The position numbers and the translations under genes were made by a program. Shown one piece after another: positions 7,736 to 16,884 of a stretch of DNA of 64,000 bases. The first letter of the stretch is position 1, and every line of letters begins with the position of its first letter. The stretch covers positions 2,418,001-2,482,000 of the forward strand of contig NZ_CP159826.1 in the NCBI RefSeq assembly GCF_047729875.1, in the 5' to 3' direction. Source of the stretch: Marimicrobium sp913061115. GTDB lineage: Bacteria > Pseudomonadota > Gammaproteobacteria > Pseudomonadales > Halieaceae. The notes beneath the pieces are model-generated. The model made no database searches. It saw only the letters and a program-made list of their open reading frames with translations, and was not told the DNA's origin.

Positions 7736-9601
7736 TTGAATAAGTTATCGCTTTTTATTGCCGCCGCTGCGGGTTGCACCTCTTTCTTAGCCACTGCGCA
7801 AAGCTCTCCGCCTCAAGACAAGCTAGAAGAAATGGTCATCACCTCTTCGCGTGTCGAGATGCCTCTACGCGAAGTCGGCACCTCGATATCCGTCATCACC
7901 CAAGACGAAATTTCCCAAATGGGATTTAACTCGCTTTACGAGATACTGCGCACCCAGACGGGTGTAGCCGTCAGTAATGCAGGCGGCCCAGGTGGGGCCA
8001 GCTCCATGAGGATTCGCGGAGAAGAGGGCTTTCGCACTCTAATACTGCTTGATGGCATCGACATCTCTGACACCTCATCTCCGCAGACAGGGCCACGTGT
8101 AGAGCAATTACTGAGTTCTGGCGTGCAGCGAGTGGAAATCCTGCGAGGGCCGCAAGGTTTAATGTATGGCGCCGACGCCGGCGGTGTGGTCAATGTTTCA
8201 ACGATCGCACCCAGCGAAGGCTTCGGCGGTGAACTCAGTGCAGAAGGCGGGCGCTATGGGACGCAGCAATTCGCCGGCAATATTGGCGGGGGGAATGACG
8301 ATGTGGATTTCACTCTATCCGCTGCAGACTTCCAAACGGATGGTTTTAACGCGCGCTCTGATGACACTCAACTGAGCGACCGCGACGGTTACAAAAATAC
8401 TACGATGAACGGGCGTTTTGGCTGGAACGCCAGTGATAACTTGCGTATCGGGCTATCACTGTACGATGTCGACTCAAAAAATGACTACGATAATTGCTTC
8501 GACACAGTCACTTTTGAACGCACCGACCTGTGCAAGGATACTTATGAACAACAGGCATGGCGGGTTCAGGGTGACTACGTGGTCGGCCGTTTTAATCACG
8601 AGTTGTTCTATAGCAACAGTGATACGGAGCGAGATTTTTATGCGGATGGTATTTCGTTCTTCAAGCCCAAGGGTGGCCTAGAACGTGGCGGCTATCTTGG
8701 CACTTTTACGGGCGGGGATGCGCTGAGGCTCGTCTACGGTGTTGACTTAGAATCTGAATCCATGGACGACGGCACCACTGACACCAGCCGTAATCAAGAA
8801 GGGTACTATTTAGAGTACCAGGGCGGATTCAATGACAGTCTCTATGTGACGACTGGTGTGCGCTACGACGATAATGAAGATTTCGGCACCCACACCTCTT
8901 ATCGCGTGAGCGGCGCTTATCTTATTCCTTTATCCAAAGGTGAGCTAAAACTTAAAGGGACCTATGGCACTGGCTTTCGCGCCCCCAGCTTATATGAAAT
9001 TGCATACAATACTGGCGATTTTGCCTCTCCACCGGCCCAGGGCACTGAACTTGCCGAAGAGAAGAGCAAGGGCTTCGATGTGGGATTATCTTGGTCAACT
9101 GAGACAGGCATCTACCTAGAAGCAGTCTATTTTGACCAGACTATTAGCGATGAGATTTATTTCGACCCCATCGACTTCTCTGGTTATCTGCAAAGCAATG
9201 GTGACTCAAAGTCAACCGGCGTAGAACTTGTCGCTCAAGCAACCCTTTGGGATACTCTGTCAATCGTTAGCAACTACACGTTTAACGACACCGAAAGCAA
9301 CGATAACCTCAACCGGATATTTCGTCCCAAGCAGCTAGGCAATTTGGGCCTGACGTGGCAGGGAGTAGACGATAGGCTGGCGTTGGGACTTTTTGTCCGC
9401 ATGGCACGCGACGCGAAAGGTATCGATGGTGAAGACCTCGATAACTATGAAGTCGTCGATTTGACTGCCAGCTTCCAGTTAATCGAGACACTGGAGATTT
9501 ATGGCCGCATCGAAAATCTCCTGGATGAAGACTATCAAGAGGTTCCGACCTATAATACCAGCAAGGTCGCCGGCTACGCCGGCCTAAGATATTCTTTCTA
9601 A
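7736..9601 (+). CDS. btuB: TonB-dependent vitamin B12 outer-membrane receptor
   Basis: A 621-aa outer-membrane beta-barrel receptor that takes up cobalamin using TonB energy. It has a signal peptide (about residues 1-22), a TonB-box region (DKLEEMVITSSRVE), a plug domain to about residue 150 (SMRIRGEEGFRTLILLDG, VEILRGPQGLMYG) and a C-terminal barrel ending in RIENLLDEDYQ and a terminal Phe. The start is an unusual TTG at 7736 with GAGGG seven bases upstream. B12 specificity rests on the riboswitch and the btuCDF neighbours, and the length is close to E. coli BtuB (614 aa). Confidence 0.9.
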   Translation: MNKLSLFIAAAAGCTSFLATAQSSPPQDKLEEMVITSSRVEMPLREVGTSISVITQDEISQMGFNSLYEILRTQTGVAVSNAGGPGGASSMRIRGEEGFRTLILLDGIDISDTSSPQTGPRVEQLLSSGVQRVEILRGPQGLMYGADAGGVVNVSTIAPSEGFGGELSAEGGRYGTQQFAGNIGGGNDDVDFTLSAADFQTDGFNARSDDTQLSDRDGYKNTTMNGRFGWNASDNLRIGLSLYDVDSKNDYDNCFDTVTFERTDLCKDTYEQQAWRVQGDYVVGRFNHELFYSNSDTERDFYADGISFFKPKGGLERGGYLGTFTGGDALRLVYGVDLESESMDDGTTDTSRNQEGYYLEYQGGFNDSLYVTTGVRYDDNEDFGTHTSYRVSGAYLIPLSKGELKLKGTYGTGFRAPSLYEIAYNTGDFASPPAQGTELAEEKSKGFDVGLSWSTETGIYLEAVYFDQTISDEIYFDPIDFSGYLQSNGDSKSTGVELVAQATLWDTLSIVSNYTFNDTESNDNLNRIFRPKQLGNLGLTWQGVDDRLALGLFVRMARDAKGIDGEDLDNYEVVDLTASFQLIETLEIYGRIENLLDEDYQEVPTYNTSKVAGYAGLRYSF

Positions 9602-9611
9602 AGGATCTGTC

Positions 9612-10220
9612 ATGAGTGACGAACGCAAGAACGCAAAGCACAAAGCGGCCATGGAAAAACAAAAGGCCAGTATCGATGCTAGCATCGACGCCGCTGACAC
9701 AGAGCGAGGTGTAGCCGTCCTTCTTACTGGCGATGGCAAAGGTAAGTCGAGCTCCGCGTTTGGCATGGTAATGCGAGCCCTCGGTTATGGCTACACCGTG
9801 GGCGTTGTGCAGTTCATCAAGGGCGTGCAACTGTCAGGCGAGGAAATCTACCTGAAGGAGCAGTGTCCGCAGGTGAGCTTCTATCAAATGGGTACGGGGT
9901 TCACTTGGGACACGCAGGACCGTAGTGGCGACATTATCGCGGCGATTCGCACTTGGGCAGTGGCCAAAGAGATGCTAGCTGATAGCCGCTACGATCTTGT
10001 TATACTGGATGAGCTCACCTACATGATCGCCTACGATTACCTCCCTGCAGACGAAATCATCCACGCGATTAACGAACGTCCGTTCACGCAAAGCGTGGTC
10101 GTCACCGGACGCGGGGGCGGCTCAGCCTTGCAGGCAGCCATGGATACCGTGTCTGAAGTCCGAGAAGTAAAGCACGCGTTTAAGGCGGGCATTATGGCCC
10201 GCAAAGGCGTTGATTATTAG
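9612..10220 (+). CDS. cobO: Corrinoid (cob(I)yrinic acid a,c-diamide) adenosyltransferase
   Basis: Transfers the adenosyl group of ATP to cob(I)alamin or cobinamide-type corrinoids, making the coenzyme form. The 202-aa protein has the CobO/BtuR-type P-loop GDGKGKSS at residues 40-47, followed by AFGMVMRALGYGYTVGVVQFIKG and the LVILDELTY strand. A charged N-terminal helix precedes the core, as is usual for this family. It starts 10 bases after the receptor gene and overlaps the permease start. Placing adenosylation inside the uptake operon suggests salvage of imported corrinoids rather than de novo synthesis. The equivalent E. coli gene is btuR. Confidence 0.93.
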   Translation: MSDERKNAKHKAAMEKQKASIDASIDAADTERGVAVLLTGDGKGKSSSAFGMVMRALGYGYTVGVVQFIKGVQLSGEEIYLKEQCPQVSFYQMGTGFTWDTQDRSGDIIAAIRTWAVAKEMLADSRYDLVILDELTYMIAYDYLPADEIIHAINERPFTQSVVVTGRGGGSALQAAMDTVSEVREVKHAFKAGIMARKGVDY

Positions 10221-11265
10221 CGCTAGCCTTTACTCACAGAGGCAACAACGCGCGCGATTACTGATCGCTATTCTTGCGGCCATATTACCCTGCGCTATGG
10301 CATTGGCATTGGCAAGTGGCGCAGTCAGTCTTTCCTTCCTAGATGTCGGCCAAGGTCTCTTCGATACAGTATTGGGAGAAGCCGCCAACCAGAACGCCCT
10401 CATTGTGGGGCAGATACGCTTGCCCCGGGTCCTGCTCGCAGCGGTTATGGGTGCCACGCTGGCCATCAGCGGCGCCGCTATGCAAGGGCTATTTCGTAAT
10501 CCACTCGCAGACCCCTCGCTGATTGGCGTAACGGCCGGCGCCTCACTGGGCGCCGCCCTGATCATCGTTACCGGAGGTAGCCTGCTGCAAGGGTATATTG
10601 GACTGTCACTCGTATCGGCTGGGGCCTTTGTGGGAGGCGTGATTGCCGTGCTCTTCGTCTACCGATTAGCAACATCAGCCAACGGGACGTCAGTGGCGAC
10701 TATGTTATTGGCGGGTATCGCGATCACCGCCCTGTCTGGATCGATTGGCAGCCTGCTGGAATTTTTTGCCGACAACAACATGCTAAGGCGGATTAGCCTG
10801 TGGAAGATGGGAGGACTGGACGGAGCGAACTACCCTCGTTTGATACTGGCCTCGGTAGTGGGTGGCGCATTGTTAGTGGCACTACCGCGCTACGCGGGGG
10901 CGCTGAACGCGCTGTTGTTGGGCGAGTCAGAAGCCCGCCATCTAGGCATCAAGGTCGACCGCATCAAGCTTGCACTGATTATCTGGGTGGCAGTCGGTGT
11001 CGGCACCTCAGTTGCCCTTGTGGGCACCATCGCTTTCGTGGGCCTAGTCGTGCCGCATATAGTGCGCATGTTAGCCGGACCTGATCATCGCTATCTGATG
11101 CCAGCATCCGCTTTGGCAGGCGCGCTGTTGCTGGTCGTGGCGGATGCTCTCGCTCGGGTTGTGGTGGCACCCACCGAACTACCCGTGGGTGTTATCACCA
11201 CCATCGTTGGCGTCCCATTTTTTATATCCCTGTTGCGTAACCGCCACCATTACGGGATGCAGTAG
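10210..11265 (+). CDS. btuC: Vitamin B12 ABC transporter permease
   Basis: A 351-aa inner-membrane permease of the FecCD family with about ten hydrophobic helices. Diagnostic segments include RLPRVLLAAVMGATLAISG, AAMQGLFRNPLADPSLIG, VGTIAFVGLVVPHIVRM and the C-terminal ELPVGVITTIVGVPFF. It works with BtuD and BtuF to move cobalamin into the cytoplasm. The assigned start is a TTG overlapping the cobO stop by 11 bases, and no better ATG precedes the first membrane helix. B12 specificity is inferred from the riboswitch and neighbours. Confidence 0.9.
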   Translation: MIISASLYSQRQQRARLLIAILAAILPCAMALALASGAVSLSFLDVGQGLFDTVLGEAANQNALIVGQIRLPRVLLAAVMGATLAISGAAMQGLFRNPLADPSLIGVTAGASLGAALIIVTGGSLLQGYIGLSLVSAGAFVGGVIAVLFVYRLATSANGTSVATMLLAGIAITALSGSIGSLLEFFADNNMLRRISLWKMGGLDGANYPRLILASVVGGALLVALPRYAGALNALLLGESEARHLGIKVDRIKLALIIWVAVGVGTSVALVGTIAFVGLVVPHIVRMLAGPDHRYLMPASALAGALLLVVADALARVVVAPTELPVGVITTIVGVPFFISLLRNRHHYGMQ

Positions 11266-11299
11266 TGAACAACTGCAAACACCCCTACTGGTTTAGTCT

Positions 11300-12094
11300 G
11301 TGAATACGCTACAACTCAAAGGCGTCTGCGCTGCACCCTGGGGGCAAGCACTGCTCAAGGATATCGCTTTCACCCTGCAGCCTGGCACTGTGTTGGGGCT
11401 TGCGGGACCGAACGGCGCAGGTAAGTCCAGTCTGCTGCAACTGATCGCGGGCGACATCCAACCCAGCACTGGACAATTGACCTTCTGTGATCGGTCCCTG
11501 ACTGAATGGCCACCACAGGAGCGCGCACAACGGCTGGCTTTTCTTCCACAGATGTCTCTCCTCAGCTTTCCGTATACCGTCGAAGAAGTCGTGAGGCTGG
11601 GGCGCATACCGCATAGCAGTGGCTACCAAGGCGACAGCGATATCGTCGAACAGGCACTGGACCTCACAGACACTGCATCCCTGCGCCACAGGCTCTACAC
11701 GCAACTTTCCGGTGGTGAAAAACAACGCACACAGCTGGCGCGGATATTTGCCCAAGTCTTAGGCCAAGAGTCGCTGAGTGGCAGCCTTCTGTTGCTGGAT
11801 GAGCCTACCTCTGCACTAGATCTGGCTCATCAGCAGCTGGTACTTATGGCGACGCATCAACTCGCCATGCGGGGCTGCGCGCTGGTAGTGGTGATACACG
11901 ACTTAAACCTTATGGCCAGCATTGCGGACCAGATACTGGTGCTAGACAACGGATGTCAGGTAGCCTATGGAAGCCCGGAACAGGTTTTCACCACAACACT
12001 GTTTAAAGAAGTCTTTGGGGTGGACGTTACTGTTGGGCATCATCCGCAAGAGGGCTACCCTATGATCACACCTCTGCGCCCGGCCTTGCGATGA
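11300..12094 (+). CDS. btuD: Vitamin B12 ABC transporter ATP-binding protein
   Basis: A 264-aa ABC ATPase that powers the BtuC channel. Walker A GPNGAGKS is at residues 36-43. The signature LSGGEKQR, Walker B LLLLDEPTSALD and the switch histidine in VVVIHDLN are all present. It begins with a GTG 34 bases after btuC and overlaps btuF by four bases (ATGA), so translation is probably coupled. The short, compact architecture matches siderophore/cobalamin importers. Confidence 0.92.
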   Translation: MNTLQLKGVCAAPWGQALLKDIAFTLQPGTVLGLAGPNGAGKSSLLQLIAGDIQPSTGQLTFCDRSLTEWPPQERAQRLAFLPQMSLLSFPYTVEEVVRLGRIPHSSGYQGDSDIVEQALDLTDTASLRHRLYTQLSGGEKQRTQLARIFAQVLGQESLSGSLLLLDEPTSALDLAHQQLVLMATHQLAMRGCALVVVIHDLNLMASIADQILVLDNGCQVAYGSPEQVFTTTLFKEVFGVDVTVGHHPQEGYPMITPLRPALR

Positions 12095-12954
12095 AACTGT
12101 GGCTTGCACTGCTTTTCCTCTACGTTATCGCGGTTCCTGCGCAAGCGATTACCGTGCAAGATTTCTCAGGCCGCGAGGTAACGCTGGATCAACCCGCTAA
12201 ACGCATTGTGGCACTGGCACCGCATATCGTCGAAAACCTCTACAGCGCCGGTGCCGGCGACAAATTAGTGGGCGTTGTCAGCTACAGCGATTTTCCGGAT
12301 GAGGCCAAAAATGTTCCTGAAGTGGGGACCTACAACGCATTCAGTCTAGAGCAGGTTCTGGCTCTGAATCCTGACCTGGTTGTTATGTGGGGCTCGGGTA
12401 ATGGTATGCAAACGCTGTCAACGTTTGAGGCACTGGGCATCCCAGTCTATGTCAGTGAACTACGTCAACTCTCGGATGTGCCAAAGAGCATCCGCAACCT
12501 CAGCCAGTTAGCGGGAACGCCAGCCATCGGTGAAGCCGAAGCCAGCCGCATCGAGACAGAACTCAACGCTTTACACCGCCGCTATGGGGAGAAACGATCG
12601 TTAAGCGTGCTGTATCAGATTTGGAACGACCCACTGCAAACTGTGAATGGCGAGCACCTGATTAGCGAGATTATCGCCCTGTGTGGTGGTCACAACGTGT
12701 TCGGTGATGCCAGCTCACTCGCCCCGAGAGTCAGCATCGAATCTGTCCTGTTACGTGACCCCGATGCTATCGTTGCCAGCGGTATGGGGGAAGCGCGGCC
12801 GGAATGGCTGGATCAGTGGCGAGCCTATCCTTCTCTCACCGCTGTAGCAGACGAAGCCTTGTTTTTTGTCAACCCCGACCACCTGCAGCGACCCTCTGCC
12901 CGCATCGTGCTGGGGGCCCGAAGCTTGTGCCAACAATTGGATCAGATCCGTTGA
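12091..12954 (+). CDS. btuF: Periplasmic cobalamin-binding protein
   Basis: A 287-aa class III (helical-backbone) solute-binding protein that delivers cobalamin to BtuCD. A Sec signal peptide (residues 1-19, ending AQA) without a lipobox predicts a soluble periplasmic protein. The order RIVALAPHIVENLYSAGAGDKLVGVVSYSDFPD, then VPEVGTYNAFSLEQVLALNPDLVV, is that of BtuF. The ATGA overlap with btuD shows cotranscription, and the operon appears to end here. Confidence 0.92.
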   Translation: MKLWLALLFLYVIAVPAQAITVQDFSGREVTLDQPAKRIVALAPHIVENLYSAGAGDKLVGVVSYSDFPDEAKNVPEVGTYNAFSLEQVLALNPDLVVMWGSGNGMQTLSTFEALGIPVYVSELRQLSDVPKSIRNLSQLAGTPAIGEAEASRIETELNALHRRYGEKRSLSVLYQIWNDPLQTVNGEHLISEIIALCGGHNVFGDASSLAPRVSIESVLLRDPDAIVASGMGEARPEWLDQWRAYPSLTAVADEALFFVNPDHLQRPSARIVLGARSLCQQLDQIR

Positions 12955-13022
12955 CTCCGGCTTCGATGCTAGACCGCCTCAATACTATACCGCCCCAAAT
13001 TTATGCTATCCAATCATCGTCT

Positions 13023-13051
13023 TGCCTTTGCTAGCTGCACTGCCTTTGCTA
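13023..13051. repeat. Direct repeat upstream of metY
   Basis: The 11-mer TGCCTTTGCTA occurs at 13023-13033 and again at 13041-13051, a period of 18 bases, about 50 bases before the metY start. The spacing would place both copies on similar faces of the helix, so it could be a paired regulator site. No regulator is recognised. Confidence 0.4.
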
Positions 13052-13100
13052 AGATCGACCCTGATGTAATGTTTAATCTCCCTCCAGAAAGGATAAGGCA

Positions 13101-14378
13101 ATGAAACCAGAAACTATCGCTCTTCACGCTGGCTATGCGGGCGACCCCACAACGAATGCTGCGACCACGCCCATTTACCAAACAACATCGTTTACCTTTA
13201 ACGACAGTCAGCACGGTGCTGACCTGTTCAACCTAGCGGTGCCGGGAAACATCTACAGCCGCATTATGAATCCCACGAATGCGGTACTTGAACAGCGTTT
13301 AGCTGAACTGGAAGGCGGCGTTGGTGCTCTTGCTGTAGCGTCAGGCATGGCGGCAATCCGCTATTCCATTGAGGCGATCGCCGAGGTCGGCAGCAATATC
13401 GTCAGCACCTCACAGCTTTATGGGGGCACCTACAATCTGTTTGCCCATACTTTTCCGAGACAAGGTATTGAAACCCGGTTTGCCAAGGCGGATGATTTTG
13501 ACAGAGTAGCCTCTCTAATCGACGAAAATACCAAGGCGCTATTTTGCGAATCCATAGGCAATCCGGCGGGTAATATTGTCGACATTCAGCGCTGGGCTGA
13601 TATCGCTCACGCTGCAGGCGTCCCGTTGATTGTAGACAACACTGTGGCGACACCAATACTGTGTCGAGTATTCGACTACGGTGCCGATATCTCAGTACAT
13701 TCATTGACCAAATATATCGGTGGCCACGGCACTACGATCGGCGGTGCCATCGTCGATTCAGGCAAATTCGACTGGGCTGCGCATAATGATCGCTTCCCCA
13801 TAATGAATAACCCCGACCCGTCTTATCACGGTGTTGTCTACACCGAAGCCATGGGAGAGGCAGCCTATATTGGTCGCTGTAGAGTCGTTCCGTTGCGCAA
13901 TACCGGTGCTGCTCTGTCGCCGCAGAGCGCCTTTCAGATCATGCAGGGCCTGGAGACTCTGAGTCTGCGTATGGAACGGCACTGTGAGAATGCCGAAAAG
14001 GTCGCAAAACAGTTACAGCAGCACCCGCAGGTGAGCTGGGTAAATTATGCCGGCCTTGCCGATAGCCCCTATCGCGAAAACAGTAAGACATTTTGCAACG
14101 GTAAAGCGGCCGGCATCCTCAGTTTTGGTATCGACGGCGGAATGGCTGCAGGAACGCGCTTTATCGACGCACTGCAGTTAATTTTACGCTTGGTAAACAT
14201 TGGTGATGCGAAGTCTCTAGCCTGTCATCCGGCCAGCACGACCCACCGACAGCTCAATGCCGAGGAACTGGCATCTGCCGGTGTCAGCGACGACATGGTC
14301 AGGCTATCTATTGGTATCGAGCATATCGACGACATTATGGCGGATATCGATCAGGCGTTGCTAGCCGCTAAAGCGTAA
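13101..14378 (+). CDS. metY: O-acetylhomoserine sulfhydrylase (MetY)
   Basis: A PLP enzyme of the Cys/Met metabolism family, converting O-acetylhomoserine and sulfide to homocysteine. At 425 aa it matches the long O-acetylhomoserine aminocarboxypropyltransferase type. It begins with KPETIALHAGY and has PIYQTTSFTF, YSRIMNPTN, the PLP lysine in SLTKYIGGHGT, and a C-terminal SLACHPASTTHRQL block. GGATAAGG precedes the ATG. It lies 146 bases after btuF on the same strand. Its homocysteine product is the substrate of B12-dependent methionine synthase, a plausible link to the uptake operon. No SAM riboswitch was recognised in the gap. Confidence 0.93.
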   Translation: MKPETIALHAGYAGDPTTNAATTPIYQTTSFTFNDSQHGADLFNLAVPGNIYSRIMNPTNAVLEQRLAELEGGVGALAVASGMAAIRYSIEAIAEVGSNIVSTSQLYGGTYNLFAHTFPRQGIETRFAKADDFDRVASLIDENTKALFCESIGNPAGNIVDIQRWADIAHAAGVPLIVDNTVATPILCRVFDYGADISVHSLTKYIGGHGTTIGGAIVDSGKFDWAAHNDRFPIMNNPDPSYHGVVYTEAMGEAAYIGRCRVVPLRNTGAALSPQSAFQIMQGLETLSLRMERHCENAEKVAKQLQQHPQVSWVNYAGLADSPYRENSKTFCNGKAAGILSFGIDGGMAAGTRFIDALQLILRLVNIGDAKSLACHPASTTHRQLNAEELASAGVSDDMVRLSIGIEHIDDIMADIDQALLAAKA

Positions 14379-14393
14379 AGAGGTCACCCCCCG

Positions 14394-14912
14394 CTATACG
14401 GTTCGCTTCAATAGTGTCGGGATATCCGACAGCGATGTGGCCTCCGCTGGGCGATCAGGATCGCACAGCGCTGGCCCTAGCTGCGGCCTAACTTCCTCTG
14501 GTCGTAGAGGATCGCCACATTCACTGCATGTGAGGGTGGGACTGGTCTTGTGGCCACAACTCTGGTGTACGTATTCCAAAGGTGCCCCCTCGCCCCTGTC
14601 CATCCACTCGTCACCCCAGCGAGACAGGCTCATGAGCACAGAATATAGGCCCAGACCTTTACGCGTCAGGCGATACTCATAGCGCAGCGGACGATCGTGG
14701 TAGGGGACTTTCACCAGAACGCCCTGCTCCACCAGTTTGCCAAGCCTCTCTGAGAGGCGATGGCGAGTAATGCCCAAATTACTCTGAAATTGATCGAATC
14801 GGCGTGTACCCAGAAACGCATCGCGTAAAATCAACATGGTCCAGCGCTCGCCCACTACGGACAACGCCCGTGCCACGGAACAAACCTGTTTATCAATATC
14901 ATCCCAACGCAT
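14394..14912 (-). CDS. HxlR-family winged-helix regulator
   Basis: A 172-residue MarR-like regulator. The HxlR core spans residues 8-105, with CSVARALSVVGERWTMLILRD, FQSNLGITRHRLSERLGKLV and the wing YEYRLTRKG. An extra C-terminal segment contains CGHKTSPTLTCSECGDPL, a likely small zinc ribbon not present in minimal HxlR proteins. The ATG at 14912 is chosen because GGGAGGGAGA lies just upstream; the longer frame to 15029 runs through the aceA terminator. It converges with metY. Target genes are unknown. Confidence 0.87.
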   Translation of the reverse strand: MRWDDIDKQVCSVARALSVVGERWTMLILRDAFLGTRRFDQFQSNLGITRHRLSERLGKLVEQGVLVKVPYHDRPLRYEYRLTRKGLGLYSVLMSLSRWGDEWMDRGEGAPLEYVHQSCGHKTSPTLTCSECGDPLRPEEVRPQLGPALCDPDRPAEATSLSDIPTLLKRTV

Positions 14913-14999
14913 AAGTCTCTCCCTCCCAGTGTCGTCGACACAAGGCTTACAACTGAAAGGTACCATATTCGTTCGACAGAGGAACCCTCGAATAGCGGG

Positions 15000-15025
15000 C
15001 AAAAAAAAGCGGGGATAAACCCCGC
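15000..15025 (-). terminator. Rho-independent terminator of aceA
   Basis: On the minus strand a perfect 6-bp GC stem (GCGGGG / CCCCGC) with a five-base loop is followed by eight T residues. It sits about 45 bases after the aceA stop and before the HxlR gene, separating the two transcripts. Confidence 0.85.
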
Positions 15026-15069
15026 CCAAAAATGCTCGCGCTAAAACGCTAAGCTCGCGTCATTACCCG

Positions 15070-16662
15070 CTAAAACTGATTCATTGTGTTGTCTTTACCA
15101 CCCGCCTTCAGGGCCGCTTCGCCCGCAAAGTACTCTTTGTGGTCGTCGCCCAGATCAGAGCCCGCCATGTTCTGGTGCCTGACACAGGCAATACCTTGAC
15201 GAATTTCTTTACGCTGAACGCCCTTAACGTAGCCCAGCATACCTTGCTCACCAAAGTATTCTTTGGCCAGGTTATCGGTCGACAGTGCCGCGGTATGGTA
15301 AGTAGGCAATGTGATCAGGTGATGGAAGATACCCGCTTCACGCGCAGAATCTGACTGGAACGTACGAATCTTCTCGTCTGCCTCAGCGGCCAACTCAGTC
15401 TCATCATAATCGACGCTCATCAGTGCATCGCGCTGATAGGCTGAAACATCTTTCCCTGCTTCGCTCCATGCGTCAAAAATTTGCTGACGGAAGTTCAGTG
15501 TCCAGTTGAATGACGGTGAGTTGTTATAGACTAGCTTGGCGTTGGGAATCACTTCTCGAATACGCTTAACCATGCCGCCGATCTGACCGATATGCGGCTT
15601 CTCAGTTTCAATCCACAACAGGTCGGCACCGTGTTGCAAGGAGGTGATGCTGTCTAAGACGCAGCGGTCTTCACCGGTACCGGGGCGGAACTGGTACAGG
15701 TTGGATGGCAGACGCTTAGGACGCATCAGCTTGTCATGGTGCTTGATAATCACGTCGCCATGGCTCATTGCTGAGATGTCTAGCTCTTCCATATCGAGGA
15801 AGCTGTTGTACTGATCACCGAGATCACCTGGGGTCTGAGTCACCGCGATCTGCTTGGTAAGGCCAGCACCGAGCGAGTCAGTACGGGCGACGATCACACC
15901 GTCGTCAATGCCTAGTTCGAGAAAGGCGTAACGCACCGCGCGAATCTTGGCTAAAAAGTCTTCATGGGGGACTGTGACTTTACCGTCTTGGTGGCCACAC
16001 TGCTTTTCGTCGGACACCTGGTTCTCGATCTGGATGGCACAAGCGCCCGCCTCGATCATTTGCCGCGCCAACAGGTAGGTTGCTTCGGCATTACCAAAAC
16101 CGGCGTCGATATCCGCGATGATAGGCACAACGTGCGTCTGAAAATTGTCGATCTTCTTCTGCGCAGCCTGCTCTGCAGCCTGATCTCCGGCTGCACGTGC
16201 CGCATCCAGCGTGCGAAACAGTCCACCGAGCTCTCGAGCATCGGCCTGCCGTAAAAAGGTATATAACTCTTCAATCAACGCGGACACTGAGGTCTTCTCG
16301 TGCATGGACTGATCAGGAAGCGGTCCAAACTCGGATCGCAGTGCGGCAATCATCCAGCCAGACAGGTACAGATAGCGCTTACTGGTATCGTCGAAGTGTT
16401 TCTTGATGGCAATCAGTTTCTGCTGCCCAATAAAGCCATGCCAGCAACCCAAAGACTGAGTGTATTGACTACTGTCGGCATCGTACTCGTTCATATCCTG
16501 ACGCATAATCGAGGCGGTGTACTTGGCAATGTCCAGCCCGGTTTTAAAGCGGTTCTGCAGACGCATACGCGCAGCTGATTCAGAGTTGATATGATCCCAA
16601 GCACTGCCGTTCTTTTCACGCAGTTGATCCAATTCAGCGATATCAGTTTGAAATGTAGACAT
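15070..16662 (-). CDS. aceA: Isocitrate lyase, long type
   Basis: Cleaves isocitrate to glyoxylate and succinate, the entry reaction of the glyoxylate shunt. The 530-aa product is the long Pseudomonas-type enzyme rather than the roughly 430-aa E. coli type. The active-site region reads DEKQCGHQDGK, and DIDAGFGN and VARTDSLGAG are also conserved. I take the ATG at 16662 (MSTFQTDIAEL), preceded by AGAGGGA, instead of the longer frame to 16773. No malate synthase gene is adjacent. It has its own terminator, so it is probably monocistronic and induced on acetate or fatty acids. Confidence 0.94.
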   Translation of the reverse strand: MSTFQTDIAELDQLREKNGSAWDHINSESAARMRLQNRFKTGLDIAKYTASIMRQDMNEYDADSSQYTQSLGCWHGFIGQQKLIAIKKHFDDTSKRYLYLSGWMIAALRSEFGPLPDQSMHEKTSVSALIEELYTFLRQADARELGGLFRTLDAARAAGDQAAEQAAQKKIDNFQTHVVPIIADIDAGFGNAEATYLLARQMIEAGACAIQIENQVSDEKQCGHQDGKVTVPHEDFLAKIRAVRYAFLELGIDDGVIVARTDSLGAGLTKQIAVTQTPGDLGDQYNSFLDMEELDISAMSHGDVIIKHHDKLMRPKRLPSNLYQFRPGTGEDRCVLDSITSLQHGADLLWIETEKPHIGQIGGMVKRIREVIPNAKLVYNNSPSFNWTLNFRQQIFDAWSEAGKDVSAYQRDALMSVDYDETELAAEADEKIRTFQSDSAREAGIFHHLITLPTYHTAALSTDNLAKEYFGEQGMLGYVKGVQRKEIRQGIACVRHQNMAGSDLGDDHKEYFAGEAALKAGGKDNTMNQF

Positions 16663-16884
16663 GGTAGTCCCTCTGTACACTAGCGTGTGATTTTTCAATG
16701 GGTCTGGCAGGGTGACGCACAGCGCACTGCCCGACCAGCTAACAGGCGCGTAGTGTAAAGACTGGCGTCTCATAATTGAAATTTATGGTAAAGATTTTTA
16801 CTATTCACAGGGTGAATTATCGTGACTGGACATGCCTGTCCCACGGCCTGAGGATTCAGCTGCCGTCAGACAAAAAGACAGATC

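Noticed and set aside
9309..9830. A 173-codon minus-strand frame opposite the receptor and cobO genes
   Set aside because: It overlaps two well-supported genes, has no domain and no ribosome-binding site.
16663..16773. A longer aceA start giving a 37-residue extension
   Set aside because: The extension lacks a ribosome-binding site and the isocitrate lyase family begins at MSTFQTDIAEL; AGAGGGA precedes that ATG.
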